A stretch of 64,000 nucleotides of DNA, taken from positions 1-64,000 of the forward strand of contig CAMYUW010000012.1 in assembly GCA_947302275.1 (NCBI GenBank), given 5' to 3'. Source of the DNA: an uncultured Prevotellaceae bacterium. Lineage in GTDB: Bacteria; Bacteroidota; Bacteroidia; Bacteroidales; Muribaculaceae. The position numbers and the translations under genes were made by a program. The notes under the pieces were generated by a model. That model was not told the origin of the DNA. It searched no databases and saw only the letters and a list, made by a program, of their open reading frames with translations. Below, piece after piece: positions 24,185-31,979 of the stretch (position 1 is the stretch's first letter; each line of letters begins with the position of its first letter).

Positions 24185-25159
24185 ATGGAAGTCATCAGTT
24201 TTCATGATAGTGATAGTGACAGGCAGGAGCACTGGCTCAAAGAGATTAAGAGTAGCGACTGGAGGGCTGGCGCTTTCCTGCATGAGTTGTTGAACACGGG
24301 CAGGTTCTTTGAGGCGGTCGGGGAAGGCTCCAAGGTGTTGCTGCTGACCGATGGCAATGAACTGATTTCCTATTGCACCTATGCACGTCTTGATGATATC
24401 CAACCAACGGATCTTACCCCGTGGATGGGCTTTGTCTACACCTTCCCTGAGCATCGGGGGCATCGCTATGCGGGGCTACTGTTGAATGAAATTGGACGCA
24501 TCGCACGAGAAGAACAAGTGCCTCAGGTGTATATCTCTACGAACAACGTGGGCTTGTATGAGAAATATGGTTGTGAGTTCGTGTCGATGATGAACGACAT
24601 GTACGGAAACCCTTCAAGAGTATATGTAAAGAAGTTTTTCATGGAAACAGAGAGGATATTATTGCGTCCCTGGCGTGACGATGATGCCGAAGCTCTCTAC
24701 AAGTATGCTTCAGACCCTGATGTGGGGTCTCGTGCTGGCTGGCCACCGCACAAAAGCGTGGATGAGAGCCTGGAGATTATCCGCACGGTGTTCAATAACG
24801 ATACCACCTGGGCCATCGAGTGGAAAGAGACGGGCGAAGCTATTGGCGCGATAGGTTATGGCCCATCGTGTGACTGCAACCTTCCTGCCCGAGATGGAGA
24901 ACCCACCGTGGGCTATTGGATTGCCAAACCTTATTGGAATCAGGGCATCTGTACCGATGCCTTGGCGCTGATGCTTGACCACATCCGCAAAACGACAAAC
25001 CTGCCGTCCCTCATCAGCGGCCATTTCATCGACAATCCTGCTTCTGGCCGAGTGATGGAAAAATGTGGTTTTGTCCCCACTGGCGAGACTTGCATCGACG
25101 AGAATCAGTATCAAGGCAAAGACCGTCCCATAAGGGTATTGAGGCTGGAACCCATCTAA
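24185..25159 (+). CDS. Tandem two-domain GNAT acetyltransferase
   Basis: 324 residues made of two GNAT domains. The first (about 1-150) has the acyl-CoA loop in FVYTFPEHRGHRYAGLLLN; the second (about 153-324) is RimJ/RimL-like (TERILLRPWRDDDAEALYKY, VGYWIAKPYWNQGICTDAL, NPASGRVMEKCGFVPTGE). An internal ATG precedes the second domain (codon 153), so a shorter product is conceivable. It lies 23 bp after the MerR-GyrI gene and is probably co-transcribed with it, which suggests a role in modifying the effector compound. Acceptors are unknown. Confidence 0.87.
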   Translation: MEVISFHDSDSDRQEHWLKEIKSSDWRAGAFLHELLNTGRFFEAVGEGSKVLLLTDGNELISYCTYARLDDIQPTDLTPWMGFVYTFPEHRGHRYAGLLLNEIGRIAREEQVPQVYISTNNVGLYEKYGCEFVSMMNDMYGNPSRVYVKKFFMETERILLRPWRDDDAEALYKYASDPDVGSRAGWPPHKSVDESLEIIRTVFNNDTTWAIEWKETGEAIGAIGYGPSCDCNLPARDGEPTVGYWIAKPYWNQGICTDALALMLDHIRKTTNLPSLISGHFIDNPASGRVMEKCGFVPTGETCIDENQYQGKDRPIRVLRLEPI

Positions 25160-25212
25160 TGCGATTATCGCAAAGACTTTACTATGCTCCCGTGATCGGT
25201 TTATGTTATTAT

Positions 25213-25270
25213 AAAAAAAGCGCCTCGTCTCACGACGAAGCTGCCTTGCTAGGAAAAAAGTATCATATTG
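25213..25270 (-). ncRNA. Candidate intergenic small RNA, about 58 nt
   Basis: On the minus strand a full-consensus promoter is followed by about 58 nt and a strong terminator: stem GCTTCGTC with GACGAGGC (25241-25234, 25229-25222), GTGA loop, flanking GC pairs and seven T residues (25219-25213). One stem pair is G-U in minus-strand RNA but a C-A mismatch on the plus strand, and the T-run exists only on the minus side, so the signal is strand-specific. It contains only a five-codon ORF. No minus-strand gene lies downstream. Function and targets unknown. Confidence 0.5.
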
Positions 25271-25273
25271 GTG

Positions 25274-25305
25274 CAAAGATAGTGTCTAGCGCTGATACAT
25301 GCAAA
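25274..25305 (-). promoter_or_regulatory. Promoter of the candidate small RNA
   Basis: Minus strand TTTG (25305-25302), 20 nt, TATCTTTG (25281-25274) followed by CACC, the commonest Bacteroidota start context. It points away from the secreted-protein gene and into the 3' end of the double GNAT gene. Confidence 0.7.
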
Positions 25306-25418
25306 TTATTGAGGCAATTTTTAAAGAAAAACCCTCAAATTAACCAATTTTAGATGACTTTTAGATGAATTATGACGCAAAATAATCGATTCCTTATCAA
25401 GGAACAACGGTTTTTTTA

Positions 25419-25426
25419 TACCTTTG
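25419..25426 (+). promoter_or_regulatory. -7 box of the small secreted protein gene
   Basis: TACCTTTG, 28 bp before the start codon; the -33 region is poor. Confidence 0.5.
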
Positions 25427-25453
25427 CCGCCAGACTAAAAATCTATAAAGAAA

Positions 25454-25903
25454 ATGAAGAAATTATTTGTTACATTCATGGCGCTCATTGCGCTGATGGT
25501 TACTGCTCCCGATGCTCACGCCACCGACTGGTTTGATGTCCTGTCGGATGGAGGTGAGACCCTGGCGGTTAATCCAGATATATCCACTTCTGATGGCGGC
25601 AACAGCTTCCTGGTTTGGGTGCGAAACTCGTTTGACGTGCCCGAATCTCGCGAATTCTATACCCGTGACCGTGGCTACGACAAAACGGTGGCTTATAAGC
25701 TGACCCTCTATAAGTTTACTGACGACTGGAATAATTTCAATATCGTTCAAGTGTCGGTTTATGATGAGCAGGGCAACATCATCGACCAGTATGCCAATCC
25801 TGATATGGCCTCGACCGAGAGCGTCATTCCCGCGGGCTCGCCCATCGAGACCGTAGCCGAAGCCGCTAAGGTCATCTACGAGATCAGGACCCATCCCGAG
25901 TAA
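25454..25903 (+). CDS. Small secreted protein, possible surface-adhesin E-like fold
   Basis: 149 residues with a clear signal peptide (MKKLFVTFMALIALMVTAPDAHA). The mature part alternates strand-like segments (TDWFDVLSDGGETLAVNP, SFLVWVRNSF, VAYKLTLYKFTDDWNNFNI, QVSVYDEQGNIIDQY), reminiscent of Adhesin_E-type small beta domains, but this is a weak resemblance. No catalytic motif is seen. It has its own promoter and a strong terminator, so it is monocistronic. Treat as a hypothetical exported protein. Confidence 0.7.
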   Translation: MKKLFVTFMALIALMVTAPDAHATDWFDVLSDGGETLAVNPDISTSDGGNSFLVWVRNSFDVPESREFYTRDRGYDKTVAYKLTLYKFTDDWNNFNIVQVSVYDEQGNIIDQYANPDMASTESVIPAGSPIETVAEAAKVIYEIRTHPE

Positions 25904-25934
25904 GCCATCGGCCTTGGGCTTAAGTTATAGAATT

Positions 25935-25964
25935 GAATCGCTCCATGGGGCGATTCTTTTTATT
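25935..25964 (+). terminator. Rho-independent terminator of the small secreted protein gene
   Basis: Stem GAATCGCTC with GGGCGATTC (one G-U pair), CATG loop, then TTTTTATT. Confidence 0.85.
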
Positions 25965-26034
25965 CTAATTAGGCTTCGCCAAGTTATAGGTTCTCGCACT
26001 TGGCGCGATCAAAGTTTTGGGAATGAGAAGAGGG

Positions 26035-26556
26035 TTATCGGAGTTTCCACAGGCCGAGGGTCTTGCCGCGGAAGATGCGGTACTCGACATCGGTCAATTC
26101 CATCGTGAACGTGGGTAGATCCACTTGGCCGATGATGTCTTGGAGTTTGCGCACGTTCATCCTCGCATCCTGCACACGGCCCAGCGTGACGTGCAATTTG
26201 AAATCAGACTGTATCTCACAGCCCTTGGCCTTGAAATAGCGCCTGACGTCCTCGACCAGCGCCAGGAAGTCGGCAGGGGCGTCGGTGGTCGTGAGGTGGA
26301 TGACCTGCCGGTGATAGCCCGAAGCAAAAGCGTCAAGTCTATCAAACGTGAGGGTAGGGGCCATCGCATCATCGAGGATGTTGCTCAGACCGGGCACCAG
26401 GTTCACGCCGTCGGGCGCAAAATCCAGAAATGCCATCGTGATATGGTAATATCCTCGCTGCCATCGGATATCGACTCCATCCAACAGGTTTCTCAACTCC
26501 CTGAACCAATAATCGTCAAAGGAGATGGGCACTTTGATTTCCAGATAACTTTTCAT
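26035..26556 (-). CDS. LigT-like 2H phosphoesterase (2'-5' RNA ligase family)
   Basis: 173 residues carrying two HxT motifs at the right spacing: HITMAFL (His38, Thr40) and HVTLGRV (His122, Thr124). That pair defines the 2H superfamily, whose members open 2',3'-cyclic phosphates or ligate RNA with 2'-5' bonds. The length is close to bacterial ThpR/LigT. It is the last gene of a minus-strand series, 27 bp after the FMN-binding protein, so possibly co-transcribed. The in vivo RNA substrate is unknown. Confidence 0.87.
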   Translation of the reverse strand: MKSYLEIKVPISFDDYWFRELRNLLDGVDIRWQRGYYHITMAFLDFAPDGVNLVPGLSNILDDAMAPTLTFDRLDAFASGYHRQVIHLTTTDAPADFLALVEDVRRYFKAKGCEIQSDFKLHVTLGRVQDARMNVRKLQDIIGQVDLPTFTMELTDVEYRIFRGKTLGLWKLR

Positions 26557-26583
26557 CTTGTGATATCAGTCAAGATGTGTGTA

Positions 26584-27036
26584 TTAGCGGCGTTTTTTTG
26601 TTGATTTCTTTTTGGTGGTCGCTTTGCCCTTGGTGGTACTGGTGGATTTTGCTTGTTCGAGGCCCATCTGGATGTTCTGGATGAGGGCCTTGCTGGTATA
26701 GGTAGCACCGGTGGCAATGTCGGCATCGAGTTTCTTGGCTTCGGCGACAGTCTTGCCGATGTACTGAGGCAGCACTTTATCCTTAGCGCGCTTCAGGTAG
26801 CCAGGAGATTCCTGGTTGGGCAGCACTTCGATGTTCTCAATCACGCCGTTCTTGACGGTGATGTTGAGTGGAGTGGTGCCGTTATAGCCGATGACCTTGT
26901 TGGCGATGTCGCCAGTGTAGATGACCTGTGAGGTGGCGGCTTTCTTGCTGGTCGCTTTTTTCTTGGTGCGTGCATCGAGTGATGCGGTGCTGGCAACGAG
27001 CAGCATGATGGCTGCAATGAACAATGTCTTTTTCAT
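26584..27036 (-). CDS. Exported FMN-binding domain protein with Lys-rich ends
   Basis: 150 residues: signal peptide (ends near TASLDA), a basic stretch (RTKKKATSKKAATS), an FMN_bind domain and a second basic tail (KGKATTKKKSTKKRR). The domain shows GVIENIEVLPNQESPGYLKRA and DIATGATYTSKALIQNIQMGL; in NqrC/RnfG relatives the (S)GATxTS threonine bears covalent FMN and is installed by ApbE. No apbE, nqr or rnf gene is nearby. It could be a free periplasmic flavoprotein electron carrier. The function is inference from the domain only. Confidence 0.83.
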   Translation of the reverse strand: MKKTLFIAAIMLLVASTASLDARTKKKATSKKAATSQVIYTGDIANKVIGYNGTTPLNITVKNGVIENIEVLPNQESPGYLKRAKDKVLPQYIGKTVAEAKKLDADIATGATYTSKALIQNIQMGLEQAKSTSTTKGKATTKKKSTKKRR

Positions 27037-27062
27037 ATCTAGTTGTTAGTTTTTAGCTTTAT

Positions 27063-27082
27063 GTACGATTACTATCGCTTGA
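27063..27082 (-). repeat. Leader element GTAyrrTyAyTmTCGCyTrA, copy A
   Basis: GTACGATTACTATCGCTTGA on the plus strand, upstream of the minus-strand FMN-binding gene and next to TAGTTTTTAG-type repeats. Related copies: 55981-56000, 59460-59479 and, less exact, 12278-12293. Confidence 0.55.
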
Positions 27083-27118
27083 CGTTTAGATGGAAGAATT
27101 TCTCAAAAGTTTAAAAGA

Positions 27119-27158
27119 AAACTTAGCGGCTTTGCGGCTCAGCGTGAGGCTAAGTTGT
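27119..27158 (+). repeat. Interspersed GC-rich repeat, copy 2
   Basis: AAACTTAGCGGCTTTGCGG followed by CTCAGCGTGAGGCTAAG. Shares the core AAACTTAGCGsCTTyGCG and GCGTGrGGC with 10442-10478. The outer TTAGC and GCTAA are also self-complementary, so it can fold. It lies between the MurU-like and FMN-binding genes. Confidence 0.6.
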
Positions 27159-27903
27159 TAGACTGTAGTAACTCCTGTGCCTGGGCAAGGGTCTCGGGTT
27201 TGCCGATGTCGAGCCACTGGTAATCGCTGTCCGGGTGATAGCCATGAATGAGGTGGTGCTTGCACTCGTTGACGTAGAAAGGAGTGATAGAAAATTTTTC
27301 GCCCTCGTTGCGGCGGTAGCGCTCCAGATAGGGGAAGATGCGCGGCGAGATGATATGCAGCCCGCCAAAGGCCAGTTCTTTCAAGTTGCGGCCTTGCAGT
27401 TTCTCTGGGTCGGGTTTGAATTCACCTGTTGCCTTGTTGGTCCAGCCGCACAGGCGGTCATTCTCGTCAAAAAGGAAATAGCGTTGCGTCTTGCGCTCCT
27501 TGACCAGTATGGTTGCCAACGCATCGTGCTCGACGTGGTAGTCGTAGAACGCTTTCAGGTCCAGTGTGCTGATGATGTCGGTGTTGTGGACCAGGAACGG
27601 CTCGTCGCCGTCCAACCACTGGCGCGCCTTGAGGATGCCGCCGCCCGTGTCGAGCAGTAGACCCCGCTCATCGCTGATGTGAACGTTCAGCCCGAAGTTG
27701 TCATGTCTCTCCAGAAAATCAATGATCATCTGACCATAATGGTGGATGTTGATGGTGATGTCGTCAAAACCAGCTGCAGCCACACGCTCGATAACGTGCT
27801 GCAGCATAGGCTTGCCGGCAATCTCGACCATGGCCTTAGGGCGGTCATCTGTCAATGGCCTCAGGCGAGTCCCCAGACCTGCTGCAAAAATCAACGCTTT
27901 CAT
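27139..27903 (-). CDS. MurU-like sugar-1-phosphate nucleotidyltransferase
   Basis: 254 residues of the nucleotidyltransferase A-fold: nucleotide loop AAGLGTRLRPLTDDRPKAM (7-25), DTGGGILKA, the metal-binding FLVHNTDI and a C-terminal YQWLDIGKPETL. Length and motifs fit MurU (N-acetylmuramate-1-phosphate uridylyltransferase), the partner of kinase AmgK in peptidoglycan sugar recycling. The ATG overlaps the stop of the upstream AmgK-like gene by four bases, which strongly supports that pairing. Mannose-1-phosphate guanylyltransferase-like activity remains an alternative. Confidence 0.87.
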   Translation of the reverse strand: MKALIFAAGLGTRLRPLTDDRPKAMVEIAGKPMLQHVIERVAAAGFDDITINIHHYGQMIIDFLERHDNFGLNVHISDERGLLLDTGGGILKARQWLDGDEPFLVHNTDIISTLDLKAFYDYHVEHDALATILVKERKTQRYFLFDENDRLCGWTNKATGEFKPDPEKLQGRNLKELAFGGLHIISPRIFPYLERYRRNEGEKFSITPFYVNECKHHLIHGYHPDSDYQWLDIGKPETLAQAQELLQSNNLASR

Positions 27904-29366
27904 GGCTTGTCAATGGGATTGAGGGTGCGCTCGTGATCGGGCTGCTCACGGTGTGACAGCTCGACTCGCACGTTGAATTTGTCGTGAATGTGCTCTGCCA
28001 GATGTTCGGCCGCATATACCGAGCGGTGTTGGCCACCGGTACAGCCGAAGCAGACCATCAGGTCGGTGAAGCTGCGCTTTACATAGCGCTCCACCGACTC
28101 ATCGACCAGCGCATAGACGTGCTCTAGCCACTTGTCGATAGTGCTCTCCTTCTGCAGGAAGTCGATGACGTTCTGGTCAAGTCCCGTAAAGGCCTTGTAC
28201 TTATCATACTTGCCCGGGTTGTTCAAGGCGCGGCAGTCAAACACGAATCCACCACCGTTGCCTGAAGAGTCATGGGGAATGCCTTTTTTGTATGCAAAGC
28301 TCATTACCCTGACGGTGAGTCCTTTATCCTCGCTCACAAAGTCCTTGAGGTTGACCAACTCGTCGATGACGAGGCTCAGGTAAGGATAGCGTGTGAACGG
28401 TTTATTGATGACCAGTTTGCGCAAGTTGGCTATAGCGGGCACGATGCTGTTTTTCATGAAGTCGGGCTTCTTCTCGAAATAGCCACGGAAACCGTATGCA
28501 CCCAGCACCTGTAATGTGCGGAAGAGCACAAACAGCCGCAGGTTGTCATAGAACTCTTTCTCGTCGAGGTCGGGCTGGTATTCTCTAAGTTTCTCAAGAT
28601 AAGTCTTGACAAGGTCTTTCTTCAAGTCGTCGGGATATTTAGCGCGTGCTTGCCACACGAAAGATGCGACGTCATAATAGTACGGTCCCTGGCGGCCTCC
28701 CTGGAAATCGATAAAGGCCAATTTGCACTCGGCAGGGTGGTCGGCATCGCCTACGAGCATCACGTTGCGTGACTGGAAGTCACGGTACATGAACGTATTG
28801 CTGGGCACCGATAGCAGGTCACTGGTCATGCGGTCAAAATCATTCTCTAGCTTCTCCTCATTGAACACCACACCGGTGGCCTTGAGGAAACAGTACTTGA
28901 AGTAGTTGAGGTCCCACTTGATGGAACGCTCGTCGAAGCACTTGGCGGGGTAACAGTTGTTATAGTCAAAGCCTCGGCTGCCACGGAACTGGATATCCAC
29001 TAGGTCGCGCATGGTGCGGCGCAGTAGTTCTTTCTCCTCGCTTGTAAATGCGTGGGTCAAGGCGCTACGGCGGATTTTGTTCCACAGGATATTCTCAGGC
29101 TTCTTGCCCAAGTCTTCCTGGATATAGGCCATGTGGTCATCGCTCACGCCATATACCTCAGGGACAGACAAACCTTGCTCACGGAAGTGACGCGCCATGT
29201 AGATGAACGCGTCGTTTTCCTCACGAGACTCGCCGATAACGCCCACAATCGAGCGTTCGCCATGCAGGCGGTAATACTGGCGGTTGGAACCCGCTTTGTC
29301 CATCAGGACTATCTCGGTGGGTTGGCTTCCCACAAATTGCTCGTATAATGCTCTTAGTCTTTCCAT
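27900..29366 (-). CDS. AmgK-like sugar kinase fused to a RapZ C-terminal domain
   Basis: 488 residues. Residues about 1-340 are an aminoglycoside-phosphotransferase-type kinase like AmgK (anomeric MurNAc/GlcNAc kinase): ATP loop AGSNRQYYRL (25-34), catalytic MYRDFQSRN (Asp196, Asn201) and metal-binding IDFQGG (Asp220). Residues about 350-488 match the RapZ C-terminal domain: FAYKKGIPHDSS, FDCRALNNPG, TGLDQNVIDFL and the GCTGGQHRSV loop (441-450), which in E. coli RapZ senses glucosamine-6-phosphate. The N-terminal P-loop kinase domain of RapZ is absent. With the overlapping MurU-like gene this suggests recycling of cell-wall amino sugars under amino-sugar feedback. Sensing by this fusion is inference. 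Confidence 0.9.
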   Translation of the reverse strand: MERLRALYEQFVGSQPTEIVLMDKAGSNRQYYRLHGERSIVGVIGESREENDAFIYMARHFREQGLSVPEVYGVSDDHMAYIQEDLGKKPENILWNKIRRSALTHAFTSEEKELLRRTMRDLVDIQFRGSRGFDYNNCYPAKCFDERSIKWDLNYFKYCFLKATGVVFNEEKLENDFDRMTSDLLSVPSNTFMYRDFQSRNVMLVGDADHPAECKLAFIDFQGGRQGPYYYDVASFVWQARAKYPDDLKKDLVKTYLEKLREYQPDLDEKEFYDNLRLFVLFRTLQVLGAYGFRGYFEKKPDFMKNSIVPAIANLRKLVINKPFTRYPYLSLVIDELVNLKDFVSEDKGLTVRVMSFAYKKGIPHDSSGNGGGFVFDCRALNNPGKYDKYKAFTGLDQNVIDFLQKESTIDKWLEHVYALVDESVERYVKRSFTDLMVCFGCTGGQHRSVYAAEHLAEHIHDKFNVRVELSHREQPDHERTLNPIDKP

Positions 29367-29461
29367 TGCTATCGTTTTTTGTTTTCTAGTCCTAAGTCCT
29401 TAGTTTTTAGTCCTTAGTCTCTAGTTTTAGTTTCAAGTTTTATTGTTTTTATTGAATAGTA
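29367..29461 (-). repeat. Short-period CTAAGGACTAAAAA-type leader repeats
   Basis: About 95 bp between prfC and the AmgK-RapZ gene filled with 7-8 nt periodic CTAAGGACT / CTAAAAACT units (minus strand). No promoter match was found. Similar short-period leaders precede other genes in the window. Confidence 0.5.
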
Positions 29462-31039
29462 TTAGAATTCGCTGGTGAAGTGGAAGGTGATTTTGGGAAA
29501 ATCCTGCTGTGCCATCTGCAAGACATAGTTGGAGTCGGCCAGGAACACGTCGCGGCCTTCGAGATCGAGCGCCATGAATTGGTGTTTGCGTTTTTTGAAG
29601 GCTTCGAGCGCTTCCTCATCGTCACTCTCAATCCAGCATGCCTTATACAGGTGAATGGGTTCCCAACGGCACTGGGCGCCGTACTCGTGTAGCAGGCGGT
29701 ATTGGATAACCTCAAACTGCAGTTGGCCCACGGTGCCGATGATCTTGCGGTTGTTGAACTGGTTGATGAACATCTGGGCCACGCCTTCGTCCATCAACTG
29801 CTCCAGACCCTTGTTGAGCTGCTTGGTCTTCATCGGGTCGGAGTTCTCGATGTACTTGAACATCTCGGGCGAGAAGCTGGGTAGACCCTTGAAATGAAGT
29901 TCTTCACCCTCGGTGAGGGTATCTCCAATCTTGAAAATGCCGTTGTCGGGCAGACCCACGATGTCGCCGGGATATACCTCGTCGATGATTTCTTTCTTTT
30001 GTGCCATGAAAGCAGTGGGGGCGCTGAAGCGGTAGCTCTTGCCGCTGCGCACATGCTTGTAGTTGCCGTTGCGCTGGAATACGCCAGAACATACCTTGAC
30101 AAAGGCAATGCAGCTGCGGTGGTTGGGATCCATGTTTGCATGGATCTTGAATACAAACCCCGTGAATTTATCCTCGCCGGGCTCCACGGTGCGCTCAATG
30201 GCGGTCACGGGACGGGGCGACGGTGCAATGCGTACGAAGCAATCCAGCAACTCCTTCACACCAAAGGTGTTCAGTGCCGATCCGAAAAAGACGGGAGCTA
30301 CCTTGGCATCCAGGTAATCGAGCGTATTAAAGTCGGGATAGACACCGTCGATAAGTTCGATGTCGGCACGCAGTTTCTCGGCATCGGCTTTGCCCACGGC
30401 AGCGTCAATGGCAGGATCATTGATGTCATTGATATCGACGCGGTCGGTCACGTGCTGCTTGTCGGGCTTGAACAGGCTGATGTTGTGCTCGTAGATGTTA
30501 TACACACCCTTGAAGTGGGCACCGATGTTGATGGGCCAACTCAGAGGGCGCACGTCAATTTTCAGTTCCTGCTCCAACTCGTCAAGGATGTCGAACGGGT
30601 CGCGGCCCTCGCGGTCGAGCTTGTTGACGAAGATAATGACAGGCGTGTTGCGCATGCGGCACACCTCCATCAGTTTGCGGGTCTGAGTCTCCACACCCTT
30701 GGCAACATCGACGACGATGATAACGCTATCAACAGCTGTAAGGGTACGGTAAGTGTCCTCAGCAAAGTCCTGGTGGCCAGGCGTATCGAGGATATTGATT
30801 TTATAATCACCGTAGTTGAATCCCATGACCGAAGTGGCGACCGAGATGCCGCGTTGTTTCTCAATCTCCATCCAGTCGCTGGTGGCGGTCTTTTTAATCT
30901 TATTGGATTTAACGGCGCCTGCCACATGGATAGCGCCACCGAAGAGCAGCAGTTTCTCGGTCAATGTCGTCTTGCCGGCATCAGGATGAGAGATGATGGC
31001 AAACGTGCGGCGGCGGGTTATTTCAGTTGTCAGAGACAT
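29462..31039 (-). CDS. prfC: Peptide chain release factor 3
   Basis: A GTPase that recycles RF1/RF2 from terminating ribosomes. 525 residues, full length. G motifs: HPDAGKTT (18-25), EKQRGISV (60-67), DTPGH (85-89), NKLD (139-142), then domains II and III ending [12 protein letters not shown]. It follows rfbD by 31 bp, an arrangement with DUF4924 and rfbD that I recall as common in Bacteroides. A 388-codon plus-strand frame inside it is a shadow. Confidence 0.97.
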   Translation of the reverse strand: MSLTTEITRRRTFAIISHPDAGKTTLTEKLLLFGGAIHVAGAVKSNKIKKTATSDWMEIEKQRGISVATSVMGFNYGDYKINILDTPGHQDFAEDTYRTLTAVDSVIIVVDVAKGVETQTRKLMEVCRMRNTPVIIFVNKLDREGRDPFDILDELEQELKIDVRPLSWPINIGAHFKGVYNIYEHNISLFKPDKQHVTDRVDINDINDPAIDAAVGKADAEKLRADIELIDGVYPDFNTLDYLDAKVAPVFFGSALNTFGVKELLDCFVRIAPSPRPVTAIERTVEPGEDKFTGFVFKIHANMDPNHRSCIAFVKVCSGVFQRNGNYKHVRSGKSYRFSAPTAFMAQKKEIIDEVYPGDIVGLPDNGIFKIGDTLTEGEELHFKGLPSFSPEMFKYIENSDPMKTKQLNKGLEQLMDEGVAQMFINQFNNRKIIGTVGQLQFEVIQYRLLHEYGAQCRWEPIHLYKACWIESDDEEALEAFKKRKHQFMALDLEGRDVFLADSNYVLQMAQQDFPKITFHFTSEF

Positions 31040-31070
31040 TATTGTAGTTTAAAGTTTTGATTTCAAAATA

Positions 31071-31976
31071 TTAAGTAAGATTGCTCTCGTCTGGAATACC
31101 TAATTCGACAAGGGTCTTTTTGAGGCTGTCAAGCCAGTAGGGGACGGTCACGCCGAAGGTGGTTTTGAAATGAGTCTTATCCAGCACGCTGTAAGCAGGA
31201 CGATGGGCCTTGGCGGGAAACTCGTCACTGTGGCAGGGCTGCACGTCACAGGTAGTGATGCCTGCAAGGCGGTGGATGGCCTTGGTGAAGTCATACCACG
31301 AGATAACGCCCTCGTTGCTGTAGTGATAGATGCCAGGATGCCACTCGCTGGCAGTGATGACTGTGACAATGGCATGAGCCAAATCGCGTGCACAGGTGGG
31401 CGATCCCACTTGATCAAACACGACCTTCAAAGCGGGCTTGTCCTTGCCGAGGGCGAGCATCGTCTTGACGAAATTCTTGCCATAGGGGGAGTATAGCCAT
31501 GCTGTGCGCAGGATGACGGCATCGTCGCCCAAGATATCAAGCAGCAGATGTTCGCCGTCAAGTTTTGTGCGGCCGTAGGCTGATTGGGGGCAGGTGGGCA
31601 TGTCCTCGGTATAAGGCGTACAGCCCTGACCGTCGAAGACGTAGTCGGTCGATACGTGTACCATGCGGGCATTGTGGCGCTTGGCTACATTGGCAAGGAT
31701 GCCCACGGCTTCGGCATTCAGTTTGGCAGCTAAAGGTTCGTTTCCCTCAGCGGCATCAACGGCGGTATAGGCCACACAGTTGACGATGATGCTGATGCCA
31801 TTATCGGCAACCATACGCTCCACAGCATTTTCATCGGTGATGTCGAGCATAGTGACGTTGTCACCAGCCACATCGGTATAGATGGCATTAAAGCGCTGGT
31901 CATCGGCCAGCACATTGCGCATCTCGTGGCCCAGTTGGCCGTTAGCACCAGTAATGAGTAAATTGATGGGGTTCAT
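31071..31976 (-). CDS. rfbD: dTDP-4-dehydrorhamnose reductase
   Basis: Last step of dTDP-L-rhamnose synthesis in the cytosol, feeding O-antigen, capsule or glycoprotein glycans. 301 residues: NAD(P) motif GANGQLGHEM (9-18), VNCVAYTAVDAAE, VHVSTDYVFDG with the YGRTKLDGE catalytic Tyr/Lys, and the RTAWLYSPYGKNFVKTM substrate segment. The other rfb genes are not in the window. It begins 3 bp after the DUF4924 gene and is certainly in the same operon. Confidence 0.95.
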   Translation of the reverse strand: MNPINLLITGANGQLGHEMRNVLADDQRFNAIYTDVAGDNVTMLDITDENAVERMVADNGISIIVNCVAYTAVDAAEGNEPLAAKLNAEAVGILANVAKRHNARMVHVSTDYVFDGQGCTPYTEDMPTCPQSAYGRTKLDGEHLLLDILGDDAVILRTAWLYSPYGKNFVKTMLALGKDKPALKVVFDQVGSPTCARDLAHAIVTVITASEWHPGIYHYSNEGVISWYDFTKAIHRLAGITTCDVQPCHSDEFPAKAHRPAYSVLDKTHFKTTFGVTVPYWLDSLKKTLVELGIPDESNLT

Positions 31977-31979
31977 GTG

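Noticed and set aside
24710..25276. 188-codon minus-strand frame starting at the small-RNA promoter
   Set aside because: It needs a TTG start upstream of the predicted transcript start, crosses a strong terminator, and is mostly antisense to the double GNAT gene.
29894..31060. 388-codon plus-strand frame
   Set aside because: Antisense to prfC, which has all GTPase motifs; no family signature in the plus frame.
31074..31090. Another copy of the GTAyrrTyAyTmTCGC leader element
   Set aside because: The match overlaps the last codons of rfbD and is partial; coincidence is more likely.
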